Shown: piece after piece, positions 46,345 through 58,020 of the stretch | Layout: each line of letters opens with the position of its first letter | How positions within the stretch are numbered: the first letter of the stretch is position 1 | Source: Nymphaea colorata | Taxonomy: Eukaryota > Streptophyta > Magnoliopsida > Nymphaeales > Nymphaeaceae | Assembly (NCBI RefSeq): GCF_008831285.2 | Contig: NW_022204747.1 | Span: forward strand, 1 to 61,074 | Length of the DNA: 61,074 nt | Reading direction: 5' to 3' | Program-made: the position numbers and the translations under genes | Notes under the pieces: model-generated | The model's input: only the letters and a program-made list of their open reading frames with translations | Database searches by the model: none | Told to the model about the DNA's origin: nothing

Positions 46345-48205
46345 ATGCTTATAATCATGCCTTATTTGAAAAGCCTTTGTATGGTCCTGCTTCTACGCTG
46401 GACCGTCACTCTCACAGTCGCAGATTTTAAACCCGCCCTCTTCCACTCCTCCCGCCCATCCGGTTTCTATCAGGTCACCACCGGCATCGATAACACTGGC
46501 CTCGTGCTCGGCTTTGGCGATCTGAATGGCGACAAATAGTAACCCCTCATTCATAAAGCACTGACTACATCGCGTCTGACGATCTCAAAGCATCAGAACT
46601 CACAATTTCCTTTGGAGTGAACCTGGCTCCGCATTCATACCGCAAAGCTTCAACCTCACTGCAGGCAGCTTCACGCAGGTGGCGAAGTCATGATCTGTAC
46701 TCATGAAGAAACGCAGGTGATTTGGATAGCGATGGATATCCCGAAATAGTCGTCACGTATCTTTACAATGGAATCTACAACTCGCAAATTTACGATGTCA
46801 GCTGCTCATCTTCGGCTTGCATGGTCACCCTGCAGTCTCTCGACTATTCCCTTCTGAGCAACATGACTGCAGTCCCATTTTTGGTTGATATTGACGGCTC
46901 AGGACGCATTTCCTTCTTCACTTTTGGCCTAAACACTCGCAACGTTCTCCAATACAATTTTTCCGCACCAAACAGGACACTGTATTTATTCGCTTAATTA
47001 GGCAATCAGCCACCTTTGCAAGCTTGATGCTCAATCCTTCCCAATCCTACAATCCGATTTCCCTTCATTTTGCCTCAATCATCGATATAAATGGAGACTG
47101 TAATTCCGATTTGGTGATCGTCTCCAACTCGGGATCAATTAACTCTAATCTGGAGATCTACATAAAGGCCAACAAGAACTCCTACCAGCAAATGTCTTCC
47201 TTTTCATTGGGAAAAAATATCACTTGGCTTACCTTTGCAGACCTCGACTCGAATGGCGCAACCGACCTCTTTATCGTTGCGCTAGAAGATAACTCCTATA
47301 AGCCATATGTTATACTCAATCCCTATGTGCCTGGAGACATATGCGCAACTTCCACCAGCTCTCCCTTTTCTGCTGCTGGCCTTAAACCGATTGTTCTTCC
47401 CACAGGCTATTCCCTCACTTCCAATAGCAACATCAAGTTCGCAGATATCAACTTCGACGGCCTTCCTGATATGATTGGTCTTTTTTTAGTGGGGAAGTTC
47501 AAGCGGGCCACTACCTTAGCCAATCACGGCGCCATATAGTTTGAAGCTTTCTAAAGTTTAAACGTGGAGGAAATTTCGTCCATCGATAGTCCAGTGCAGG
47601 TCTGCGCGTTCGATTTCAGCGAAAACGGAAAGGTAGACATTATGGTGGTGAACCAGGTGACCACAGAGGCAGGTGGGATAGCCTATTTGCGCACTTCTAT
47701 CGTCAACAACATCATCGACGATTCCCTCTTCATCAAAATCCTCCCCTTGCTGGCCTCATCTTCTGACTTCGACAGCAACAGCATCAACGCAGCCATCGGA
47801 GTCACTGTCCAGTGGAGAATCACCAACCTCAATGGCGATAAGACCATCGCCCTTCTCAACCAAAAATCGCAGTGGAACTATGGAACTCTGCAATTGCCCT
47901 TCGTGACTGGCGGGCTTGGTAGAACCAACAACTACATCTAAGATCTGGCAGTGGGTTACCCTGGACGTGGACAAGTATAGACCTGGACACCTATCATTCC
48001 AAACAGTCAATTAATGGTTCGTAGGGAAGTGGATGAATAGTGGGACTTGTAGACCCTCCTTAAGGATAATTCCCGCGTTTACGATGTTATCTACATCTCA
48101 ATCATCTGCTTGATGCTGTTGGGGGTTGTAGTGTTTTACTTGAATTGGCGTTAGAGCCAGGAGGACAAGCGGGACCATTACAACTTCATTCAAATGATCA
48201 GGTGA
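46345..48205 (+). CDS. ITFG1/TIP-like FG-GAP repeat membrane protein
   Basis: A type I membrane protein: signal peptide (LKSLCMVLLLRWTVTLTVA; a start at 46357 is also possible), then FG-GAP beta-propeller repeats with calcium-type DxDxNG loops (FGDLNGDKYTDYI, CDLDSDGYPEIVVTY, IIDINGDCNSDLVIV, FADLDSNGATDLFIV, FADINFDGLPDMIG). A juxtamembrane region and one helix follow (VIYISIICLMLLGVVVFYLN), then a short basic tail. Architecture and length match ITFG1 (T-cell immunomodulatory protein family), conserved in many eukaryotes. 20-nt introns at 46539-46558 and 46697-46716. Frame breaks near 46615, 46688, 47020 and 48030. Confidence 0.85.
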
Positions 48206-48366
48206 TCAAATATACTTATTATAAGCTATTATGAAGATTAGATAAATCCATCTCATAGGCATCGTCTTAGTTATATGAAATTTCATTTAGCAGCTCTGAT
48301 GAAGAATGCTGAGGAATGTTGCCTCCATTTTTTATATATAAAAATATAACCCAGTTGAGATAGACT

Positions 48367-49334
48367 ATGAAAAGTAGCAACCAGTGGGGCCATAGAGGCT
48401 CTCCAGATCTCTAAACCATAAAGCAGGAGCATTTACTAAGGCATTTCCACCAAATCGCAACCATCACCTGCAAGCACTACCACTATGCATTTCAAATCAT
48501 CAAGCACCTACATCAATTGCAACCACGCAAGGACCATAAAATAGCAGCAATCATCCAGGTTACGCTACAGATAGCAACACGCAAGAAAATGTTTGCCTTC
48601 AATATGATCAAAAGAAAAATAGAAGACGCTCAATATGAACAATCAAAAGCTTCCTTGTTAATTGCGGGTAAACTTGAATCGATATAGCTTTTCTCTAGAG
48701 GAAAATCGTTGGAATACAAGTGAACTTCATGATTAAGATAAAGAAAAAAATTGATCCAGAAAGAAAAGCGCAACAACTTTTCCTATTCCTGAAGCTTTCC
48801 AACCTTGGCAAACTGCTTTCATATACTAAGACAGATGCCTTCTAATGCATCAAAAATTAGAATTTTATCCGAAAACAGGAAAGTAAAATGTGATTAATCC
48901 AGTCAAAAAGACAGCAATAGTAAAAATGGGAATGACCATAAATAACTGTATTAACCGCCTCAAAATTGACGGATTTTTTTCAATTTTGCATCCAAATGCC
49001 AAGGGCGAGCCATAAGATGATCTCGAGGATAGCGAGCAGATATTCGTATAAAGCTACAAGACCATGGTAGAAGTGAAAACACATAGGCTCTCAACTTAAA
49101 TCGACCTCAAAATGGCGCAAAGCCTCTTCAGTTGATGAAGCGATAAGCAGCCCTCGAGGACATATCCAACATAATCACTCTCCGCCAGCAAACTCTACTC
49201 CAAAGTTGCCTCACCGATCTCCTCTGCTACTAAAACCACCGCTTCACCCCATCAACTCTGGCGGTTCTTCGACGCGAAATCGTATCCCATTCCGCACATA
49301 GGCAATTCTTGAGCAGGAGTACGAGTCAGTCTGA
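48367..49334 (+). CDS. hypothetical helical protein, about 320 aa
   Basis: The first half consists of helical His/Lys/Gln-rich segments (LLRHFHQIATITCKHYHYAF, KKMFAFNMIKRKIEDAQYEQ, KLSNLGKLLSYTKTDAF). The second half is disordered and basic with a KWRKASSVDE segment that looks like a kinase site, and a Pro/His/Ser stretch (HNHSPPANSTPKLPHRSPL). It ends in TEAILEQEYESV. Breaks near 48725, 48885 and 49115 are single-base. It may be two genes. Family unknown. Confidence 0.5.
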
Positions 49335-49390
49335 GCGTTTGATTCTTTCCTCGAGCCATTAGATTAAATATCATTCATTATTAATCCCAC

Positions 49391-51004
49391 ATGAGCAACC
49401 GGAAGCAAGCCCAGCCGACCTAGACCAAGCCCATCACGCTGATCATGAGCATCAAGTCCAACGAGGACCTGCGCTCCTACCTCGAGGAGCGTCCCGAGCT
49501 GAATCTCTCCATCATGCGCGAGAAGAACTAATCCACTCTCATCCATTTCGCAGCATTCAAGAACGAACTGTCCAAATTGCGCATCTATGTCCAGCACTTT
49601 GAAGCCTACCACAGACGCAATAAGCATGGATCGGCCTTTGAAGGACAGCTGAGAGCCTGGATCAACCATCCCAACACTGATGGATTCACAGCACTGCACT
49701 TTGCAGCTCTACATGGCAACACAGACATGCTAGAATTTTTAGAGCATCATGGAGCCAACATGATGGCGCAGACCAAAGAAAAGGAGACTGCGATCTTTAT
49801 GTGCGCCTAAAATAATCACCTAAAGGGAATGGTATACCTGCTGGAGCACCGCGACGGCCGCCCAGCCTACAATCCCAACGACGTCAACCATTTAGGTGAT
49901 ACTATCCTCCACAAATGCGCCAAACATGGCTTCGCCAACCTCGCAGCCTATCTACTCGCTTATGATGGAGTGGATATCGATGCGCGCAACCTCTAAGGAT
50001 GGACACCCCTTATGTACGCAGTCAGCGGAGGCCACAAGGAGATTGTGAAACGAATGCTGCTGAAGGGAGTGAACAGACAGCTCTGCAACTTGTAGGAGAA
50101 GCGAGCCATCGATCTTGCCCGAGACCTGAACAGGGGTGACCTGGTGAACGTCTTGCAGGATGAGTTCTCCAACTGCGAACGGGTCAAGATCGGATGCAAC
50201 CTCAAGATAGTCTACGAGGTGGAACAGCCATCCATCAAACAATGCGTGCTGTTTTTGGTGCTCTTCAACATTCTCTTCCTGCCCACGCATCTGTTGGTGG
50301 AAGTGGATCTCTTCGGAGAGGACTCCTACATCGCCTACTATGCATTAGTCGGAGTCTACTATCTCGTAGTCTTAGTGCTGTTTGGGCTGCTCACCAGGAA
50401 GCACCCTAAAAAGGCTAAACGAGACCTGATGGAGGTGGAGCTTCCCTGCTGCCCTGAATGTCGAAACTCCATTCGCTCAACAGAGTTCCATTGCTTTATA
50501 TGTGGAGTGTGCATCAATCGGTACGATCATCATTGCCCGTGGATCAACAACTGTGTCAGCAGCTTCAACATCGGCAAGTTCACAGCCTTTGTCGTGTTAC
50601 TTATTGTTGGTTGCGTATAAGTGATGTTCCTGAGTATCACTTTTTACTTCAAGGGCCTGTCTATTCTCCACCCTTCTCGTTTCTTCACCATTTCTGAGTA
50701 AGACAGTAACAAATACTACCTCACCAACATGATTGTCTGCGGACTTCTTGCTGCTCTCTTCTGCACGCTCCTCTTTTCCCTTCTGGGTGACCAGATCAAG
50801 AACCTCTGCTCCAATACTACCTCCTACGAACGTGCAAAGAGCCTCCGAAAATCAACGTTGTTATAACCTGACGAAAACCTTCAAAGCAGTATCAATAACG
50901 ATCCCTCAAGTTCGGTAGCCTTGGAGGAATAGGAAGAGGAGGAGAAGAGTTGTTTCGGTAATTGCTGTGCAATGCTCGGAGAAAAATACCAAACTGATGA
51001 ATGA
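49391..51004 (+). CDS. ankyrin-repeat DHHC palmitoyltransferase
   Basis: Transfers palmitate to cysteines of membrane and signalling proteins. The 537-codon frame is unbroken and intronless. Residues 35-230 are ankyrin repeats ([40 protein letters not shown]). Membrane helices follow, then the DHHC cysteine-rich domain ([39 protein letters not shown]), two more helices and a Glu-rich C-terminus ending with several Cys. This is the ZDHHC13/17 (HIP14) architecture. UAG lies inside a run of Glu codons (ALEE-E-EEEEK), supporting the code. Confidence 0.93.
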
Positions 51005-51122
51005 TTTGATTTCTATTTATTTATCCTATGAAGGAAGGCCTGCATCCATATCTTTAAATGGGTGTAAAATTATCAGTTGGCTCAAGTCGTTTTAATTCTG
51101 ATTAAAAAGTAAACAACAGAGG

Positions 51123-51682
51123 ATGTTCGCCTTCTACTCCAAAATGCTAGAAAAGCATCCCATCATCACCAAGTGCCTCACCAATGGACTCATCATGAGC
51201 ATCGGCGATGCATTCACCCAGATAGGTACATGAGCTCCTCCGTAGTCATCGAGAAGAAAGAGTTCAGCCTCAAGCGCAATCTCAACTTCTTCAGCATCAA
51301 CTGCTTCATCGCTGCCCCCATCTTCCACCTTTGGTACTGCAAACTGCTGCCGAGCATCCGCCTCGCCCTCTTCCCCGCCGTCTCCAAGCCCCGCAACGTC
51401 CTCTACAGCATGCTCTTCGATGAACTGCTCTTCACTCCTGCCCTCTACACCGCCTTCTATCCCACTTTCCAGATAATCGCGGACAGGGACATCCGTTCCT
51501 TCGGGAAGGGGGTGTAGATGTGGCGTTAGAAGTTTTGGTAGACGGTGGTGAACAGTTGGAAGGTGTGGCCTTTGGCATCGACCATCAATTTCTGGTTCGT
51601 GCCTATCAAACATCAAGTTCTATTCGTCAGTTGCGTTGGACTCTTCTGGAACATGTGCGTCTCCTATATCGCCTCTAAATGA
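51123..51682 (+). CDS. Mpv17/PMP22 family membrane protein
   Basis: A small four-helix membrane protein of mitochondria or peroxisomes. A 20-nt intron at 51226-51245 interrupts an otherwise continuous 180-codon frame. Family features in order: YSKMLEKHPIITKCLTNGL, IGDAFTQ, FIAAPIFHLWYCKLLPS, FDELLFTPALYTAFYP, and the signature WKVWPLASTINFWFVPIKHQ followed by VGLFWNMCVSYIASK. Three UAG codons read as Glu lie in the helix before the signature. Complete with no frame break. The exact localisation is not readable. Confidence 0.9.
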
Positions 51683-51824
51683 TTTATATTCCCATTTTAT
51701 ACTCCCCGCACAGGGAAACCCTAACCATTGCCTCCCTGCCAGTTCCAGCCCATTTTGACCGTTTTTTGGAAGGAAGAACTGTGCTAATAATTTTAACATT
51801 CTACCGCTTTTCATCTATAAAATA

Positions 51825-52546
51825 ATGGACGATTTTTTAGCTGACGTCACTGATGAAATGATCGAAAGTAATCCATCCACGATCTTAGTGAGGCTCAAGA
51901 AGATGAAGGACTTCCTCAAACAGGAACATACAGATATCCTCAAGAAGATCCAGGAGCAGTCAGAGTATATCTTCAGCATAAGTAATCCCCCCAACAATGC
52001 AGAAAAAGGCAAGCACAGCTATCACAACTTCGATGAAGTGCAGAAGAGCTATGCTCTCTTCCAGCGAGCGTGCGAGAACATTCTGGAGACATATTTCCCT
52101 CTTCTAGGCGAGGACTAGTTCCTATCCTTGCAGAGCTAGCAGTATCCCTTTCACGATTTAGAGAGATAACAGAGAAGATGACTAATCTGAAGGCCATCAT
52201 CGAGCGAAACTCGAGCAACTTGATCCGCCGGTTGAGCAAGCCCAAGGAAGAACTAGAAAAGGAGAAGAAGATCAAAAAAGAACATCGAAAGAAGGGCAAA
52301 AATAGCAAGATTGCTCTGGAGTCCACCAGCATCATGCAGAAGTGGCTGCTCGAAAATTTCCATGATCCTTACCCCACCCAAGTCAAGAAACAGGAAATGG
52401 CGAGGGAGTCCAAGCTCACGGTCTATCAGGTCAACAACTGGTTCATCAATGCCCGAGAAAGAGTCATCAAACGCTTCCTCAAGAAGGATCTGAAGGAGAC
52501 ACAAAGGACTCTCTCCAAAAGCGAAGAGGAAGAAGAAGACTCCTGA
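51825..52546 (+). CDS. TALE-class homeodomain protein
   Basis: About 240 residues. The N-terminal part is helical (FLADVTDEMIESNPSTILVR, LKKMKDFLKQEHTDILKK), followed by a Lys-rich linker. The homeodomain is C-terminal: KWLLENFHDPYPTQVKKQEM then LTVYQVNNWFINARERVIK. The recognition helix WFINAR and the DPYP loop between helices 1 and 2 place it with the three-residue-extended (TALE: PBX/MEIS/KNOX-like) class. The tail is acidic (KSEEEEEDS). One break near 52152 needs an extra T. Presumed DNA-binding transcription factor. Confidence 0.87.
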
Positions 52547-53046
52547 TGCTTATCATCCACTCCGATTATCATGCGCCCTATTATATTCAAAGTCTTATTC
52601 CCGATGCATCAAATGGAAAAACATTTACTGAAAAGTTCAGGAATAAAACAAGCACTTTGGCATTACCGTTTTAGCTAACCACCGGCCAGAATAAAAATAC
52701 TTTCTTTCTATCCATGTTGACTCATACACAATAGGGGCGCTTTCTATTCTAAATTGGAATGGAGATGCACAGCGATGGTCGGTGGAGTGTTTTTGGGTGG
52801 TTCCATCATATTTTTTATGAAAAAAGTCATCTTTTTTAAAACGATTCCCGTCGATCAGTGAAACTCTCAGTGAAAATAGTAAACAGAGATTAATAATAAT
52901 CCCCTAAAACTTATCCCCCGTGCATGCTGGCCGTCTTCTTAAGTTATCAACAACAGTTAAAATTTATTCTCAGTAATAGCTGTGGTGCTGCTTGCGTGCA
53001 TATAATATAATCATATTACTGCCACCAACCCCCAAAAAAGCTCATG
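52547..53046. other. intergenic region, nothing recognised
   Basis: About 500 bp of AT-rich sequence between two plus-strand genes. No ORF, repeat or RNA gene is apparent. Confidence 0.5.
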
Positions 53047-53696
53047 GACTAATACGCATAAAACCTAGACTACTATGACGTATTCAACTATCTGACTCTC
53101 AACGAAGTCGAGTAATCAGAAATTTTATCAATTCACTCTCATTTTTCCCATTATTCTCCCTAAAATCTATATCTCCGTTCTTAAGACCCTCAAAATAAGA
53201 AATAACTTCCCACCTCCGACAAAGCTCAATAAGGCCACTCTTCTCGGTTCGGAAACTCTGTCCAGACCCCAAAATTTCATACCCTTGCATTGATTTTGAG
53301 ATGGATGTTAAAAAGCGCAATGAAGCCATTCACCAGGGGTCAAAAGATGACACAGTTTACCTTAACATCAATTTTAAGACCATCATTTTCAACTATTTCA
53401 AGGAGCTGATCGCAGCTAATGAGCTCACGGTCGAAGACACGTAACGGGTCTATCTTTTCGGAAAACGATCACCGTCCTTTAAATCCTTGCTTCAGTTTTG
53501 GTAAATATCAAATGGAGGTAAGTAAATCAACCGCATCTGTATGCGTTTCTTCTCCTCTTCGCTGATCATCAGGAGGATCCTCGAGAGTCGTTGCCAAATC
53601 GCGACGAAAAAGCAGATGATCAAATTTGTTGAGAAGCTCAGATTGAATATCAGCAGCGGCAAAATCGTCAAGTGGAAGGCACAGATCGGAAACTGA
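53047..53696 (+). CDS. hypothetical protein, about 215 aa
   Basis: Starts MDEYAENLDYYDVFNYLTLN with three UAA codons read as Glu. The second half is clearly coding in a shifted frame (EAIHQGSKDDTVYLNINFKT, LESRCQIATKKQMIKFVEK), ending KIVKWKAQIGN then TGA. A single-base shift near 53230 joins the halves. No domain is recognised, though the start loosely resembles an F-box helix. Confidence 0.5.
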
Positions 53697-54242
53697 ACCT
53701 TCGAACTCTTTGATATTAGTGCTTTTGCATTTGCCATTTTTAATTTATGCATCAATCAAGCCCCTTCTATTTCAGTAGATAAATATAACAAGTTTAAGTA
53801 CCGAAGTAAAAGTTATATATAGGGGTTAATATTTGTTCCCCGAGACGGAGTGACGCATTTTGAACCAATAATCATGAATGGGCATCGAGGTAAAGTTTTG
53901 TTATATTTTTTCCTGGACAGAAACAGAATTTTATACAAAGTCGACCCTAATCAGGGTATGAAACCACCTGACTTTCAATTTCCATGAGTTTAGAGGTTTC
54001 CCCATTTCCGGATTTCCCATTTTCGTGGAGAGCTAGTATATAATTAATTATGTCGATATAATAAACATCAAAAATCACCTTATAATGTTAAATACTAACA
54101 TCTTTTTATTTATTTGAACATGGTCTTTAAACCCAAGGATAAATATGCTCTTAGATTTAAAAAAATGAAATTGTTATCTTTAAATTGTTCATGAACAATT
54201 AATAACACTCGCACACGTAAAATCAATAGCAAGGAAATCTCA
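53697..54242. other. AT-rich spacer, nothing recognised
   Basis: About 550 bp of AT-rich sequence with no gene I can support. It separates two plus-strand genes and must carry the promoter of the Myb gene. Confidence 0.5.
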
Positions 54243-55582
54243 TGGATCAGATCATGGAGGAAATGGGCAATACCGATCATCCTCAACGGGATAATAGTAT
54301 CATCCTCCTCCATGATGATGCCGAGAATCCTCCAAGCATATCCGAAAAAAATGATTAACCGAAGGTACAAATTAATAATGATATTGAATAAAGCGAACAT
54401 ATCGTGCAAAGTCCTATCTTTTCTGTTGATCTGGCAAGACTAAATCCAAATACCTAAAAATTAAACTTAAACATCAAGCGCGTAACACCAGAAGAAGAAA
54501 ATTAAAACTCTGACTCCTAAGACTAAGGTAATAGAGGCTAGCCTGAAAGGAAATAGAAAATATTATCGAAATGGAAGCACTTGGAAGGGTAAAAGAAGGG
54601 AAGATTTCCCCTTAGGAACAAAAAATCTTAAGCAACGCTGTTGGTTAGTTCCTTGCCGATCACTAGATAAGTAAAAATGCAATTATGAAGCCTATGATGA
54701 GTTTGTCATCATCCTTAACTAAAAAAACATCGTTAATAACATCCTCAAATCCCACAATTTTTTCAATATCCTCTCAAACCTCATTCCCAACCGCTCAGCA
54801 TATAGTTGCTACCGATTTCTTAGAAGAACCTTCAACAAAGATAACCGAAAGGGACGGTGGACCATCGACGAATAGGCCAGATTATTGCGATTGGTGTAAA
54901 AATATGGTAAAGAGTGGAAGGTTATGGCAAAGAAATGGGCAGAACCAGCGATAATGTATACGATAAGTATCGATCTATAGGCTCAAACAACGCTAAAAAG
55001 AGAAAGAAATGCAATTGGAGCCTATATGAGTTTGTATAACTCCTTTCACTGGTCAATGCACGATCACCGATCAATTTCTTAGCAAAAGTAGCAAATAAGT
55101 TATGAAGATATCTATAACGAGCTTAATGATGAGACAATCCACAACATACATGATCATATCGATCATCTCAAGGCCTCTTACAACTCTCGACGCTTCAAAT
55201 TTCACAATTTCGACGTAGTCTTGAAATACATTCTGCCGAGTATCAAATAAATCCCTCTTGATTGATACGATGGTCGACTATTTCCAACAAAATGAAAACA
55301 AGAAGTTTGATTGATTGCAAAAATAAGTTTCTACAGATAATGGAAATGTATTTCAAAGGCTTCCAGCCAAACATGAAAGCATATTCATTTCATATAAGGG
55401 CAGAATGTTACTGAGGAGAAACAAATTGATTGGGGAAAATGGGAAGGAGTTGATTTTCACTTTCAAGAGGCTAAAAACCGTTTCTTTTTCCTGAAAAAAA
55501 TAGTTCTGATAAATCTCATAAGTCTTTCGCCACACTTATGACCGACCTAAAGGTAAAAATGAAGAGAATCGGACTATATTGA
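54243..55582 (+). CDS. Reb1/TTF-1-like Myb-domain DNA-binding protein
   Basis: After an acidic, disordered N-terminus (HDDAENPPSISEKNDEPKVQ) come Myb repeats of the Reb1/TTF-I type: RFLRRTFNKDNRKGRWTIDE with ARLLRLVEKYGKEWKVMAKE, then MGRTSDNVYDKYRSIGSNN and KCNWSLYEFVELLSLVN. A third repeat follows (EEKQIDWGKWEGVDFHFQEA). This order of W-based repeats with 'GRT..N..DKYR' is the hallmark of RNA polymerase I terminator-binding proteins. A conserved Glu after WTID is UAG and another repeat Glu is UAA. Frame breaks near 54570, 54690, 54930, 55075, 55270 and 55375. Role in rDNA or general regulation is inferred. Confidence 0.8.
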
Positions 55583-55749
55583 CTTCATAGAGAGTCATAT
55601 AATGATGATTTTATTTGAATTGCCTTTCCTTTTTGATTATCCAGTATTCTACTGCAGTTTTAACCCAAAGACTAACCCAAAATTCTACATTTAAAAGTCA
55701 GTTGGCATTTTGATTAAATTATTACATAATTCATTAATAATAATCGTAC

Positions 55750-56955
55750 ATGGAGTCAAATGAAGTATACGAAAAGTGTCCAGTCCATCCTAACTAATTT
55801 CTGCAGGTGGTTTGCATGTAATGCTAAATAAATTCAATTGCCTGCCCCATCTGCATCGATATCTCCCATAAAAATCACAATATGATCAGTCTTAAAAAAT
55901 TCCTTGCCACTTAGCTACCCAAACTCTACACCAAGAAACCAGATCATCAAGCATTAACCAAAGTAACAAAACGCACATTCAGGGAATCAACGAATTGGGG
56001 ACAATTTACCAGGGGGTACAATGATCATCACTCAGCTTTTCTAGAAAATGAGAAAAATGATCGGGCATTAACTCAACGAATTGGAAAAAATGTACCAAAG
56101 CGAAATATAAGCCCTCCACCAAGAAAAAATGTGGTATGTGGAGTAGGCGAAAAGGTATACACGCATCAGAACATAAGCCTTATCAAGCGAAAAATAAGAA
56201 TCAAGAGAAAATTCCATAGACCAAGATATTCAACTCGAAGATAAGCGAACTTTGCGAGAAAATGGAATGTTTGGTCAGTTAGGTAACTTAGGATGTGTGC
56301 TAAATCATCAAAGGACTCAATAGCTTCTGGAGTAAACCAAATAACTGCTCCTAAACTCAAAAAGATAGTTTAAGGTAAGCATTTCTTTATTCAGTTTACC
56401 TTCTCTTCCTCGTTGAAGCATAAGGGACTCAATTTGTAGATGAACAATTGGCGAGGCAGAAAGATAGTCAACGATCTATACGATAGTACCCATAAAAGAC
56501 ATTTAGATAGCTATCACATCGGAGTCGTGGAGCCGCCACTTAATCCATTCAAAAATTAGATCAAATTTAGAGTTGATAAATCAAATAACAAATGTGTGTG
56601 GCTGGGAGTTTGTGACTTGAGGAAGATAATTGATAGAAGGTTTTCTAACTGTTATAAAAAAGGATAGGGCGCCTACTGGATCTGGCAAGCAGGCTGCCAA
56701 GGAGGAGCTCAGTACTTCAGCAGCCTTCTCTCGGATAGTCAAAACTTAGTAAAATGTGCTCCTATACAGCCTTGGAACTTCGATATTGGCGATGTGGTGA
56801 AGATTAGGATAGTCTATGAAAAAGATAGCAGATATGTATAGTTTTCTAAGAACAAATCGAAAGTTTTTCGAGGGAAGTTAGACAAAGCCAACATATACTG
56901 TGCCTGTGTGGCAATGGGAGCCTAAAATGAGTCAGTGATTATAATGGATGAATGA
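55750..56955 (+). CDS. RING-less TRIM-like protein: B-box, coiled coil, SPRY-like domain
   Basis: Residues 9-45 are a B-box (CPVHPNEF, CMECE, ACPICID, HKNHNM). A long coiled coil follows in two other frames (MRKMIGHELNELEKMYQSEI, ISELCEKMECLVSEVTEDV). The C-terminal ~170 residues resemble a B30.2/SPRY domain (LDSYHIGVVEPPLNPF, CVWLGVCDLRKII, FDIGDVVKIRIVYEKDS). A 20-nt intron at 56375-56394 precedes the SPRY part. Two or three single-base shifts occur around 56000 and 56190. TRIM proteins normally add an N-terminal RING; none fits between the ATG and the B-box. Confidence 0.75.
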
Positions 56956-57000
56956 TGGTTGATTTGATACGACAACCTTATGGATGATCAGCAGAGTAGT

Positions 57001-57753
57001 TCACTTATATACGACGACTGTGGCAGGCCTAATCAGCATTTCCTTTATCTTGAAACCTGTCCTCTTCACATCAGCAATCCGATTCTTCTTTTATGCTTCT
57101 CAGTCTTAATCTACTCAATAGCTTCATGCTCGTTGGGTTGAATATCTCGTTGAGAGGAACGAACTCGTGAATTTCGTACTTGCCGAATACTTTTACCATT
57201 TCAGCGTGGATTCTGTTCAGCTATGAAAGCTGGGCAATCTTATTTTCGGCATCTGTGCTCTCCACCGTCTTTATTGCCTGCTTGATGTGGTCAGAAACCT
57301 CGATGATTTCTTTTGCAATTCTGGAAATACCGTACGTCTTGTTATGTTAGATTTTTCTACATATATGAAGATCTACTTATAGCATCTTGCTTCGATTTAC
57401 TTATTTTCTTCAATTTGATTATCGATTTCTTCTTGCATCCTTTCCGTCTTTTTGAAGAGTTCGACGATGTTTCTATTTTCCTTTTCCTAGATTTCAAAAT
57501 CCATTTAAATTTCTAACAACTTTTCTTTGTATATTTCCTCATCGATTTCCAGTCTTGCCAGCATCTCTGCCGCCTCTTTTCGTGATGCTGCATTATCGAT
57601 GTTTTCCAGGTTCCTCCTGAAGGAGTCTAATTGGGAATGCGGAGGAGTGTATATTGGCTTTGATTGCTTAGGAGTGGAGAAGAAGCACTTAGGGACTGCG
57701 CAAGCGTATTGCTTGATAAGTTTAATTATCATAATTATTATTAAATGAGGCAT
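57001..57753 (-). CDS. mitochondrial GrpE nucleotide exchange factor (Mge1-like)
   Basis: GrpE releases ADP from mitochondrial Hsp70. The N-terminus (KLIKQYACAVPKCFFSTPKQ) resembles a mitochondrial presequence, followed by the long GrpE helix (NIVELFKKTERMQEEIDNQI) and a 20-nt intron at 57357-57376. The dimer head region follows (RIAKEIIEVSDHIKQAIK) and the beta domain KVFGKYEIHEFVPLNEIFNP then NEHEAIE. The end IKEMLIRPATVVVYK is the family's conserved GF...RPA-V-V signature. Two single-base breaks (near 57330 and 57085). Strong family fit. Confidence 0.88.
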
Positions 57754-58020
57754 TCAAATCATCACGAACAAAATTAGAAAAATCGTTTTTCGTAATTTTA
57801 ATAGAAGATAATTTTTAATATTTTTAACTCTGTCAATCAAAGAAAAATTATGATTTAAATCATTAATAATAAAAAATCTTTAAAAAAGGTTTAATTTTTC
57901 AATCCTTTAGGTTCCTACTTAAAAAATTCTTCAACGTATTCATCAAAGGCATGATATCTGTAAGCTTGCCGATAATTTTCAAACAATTAAATCATGGGAG
58001 ATGATGCCCTCATATGGATT

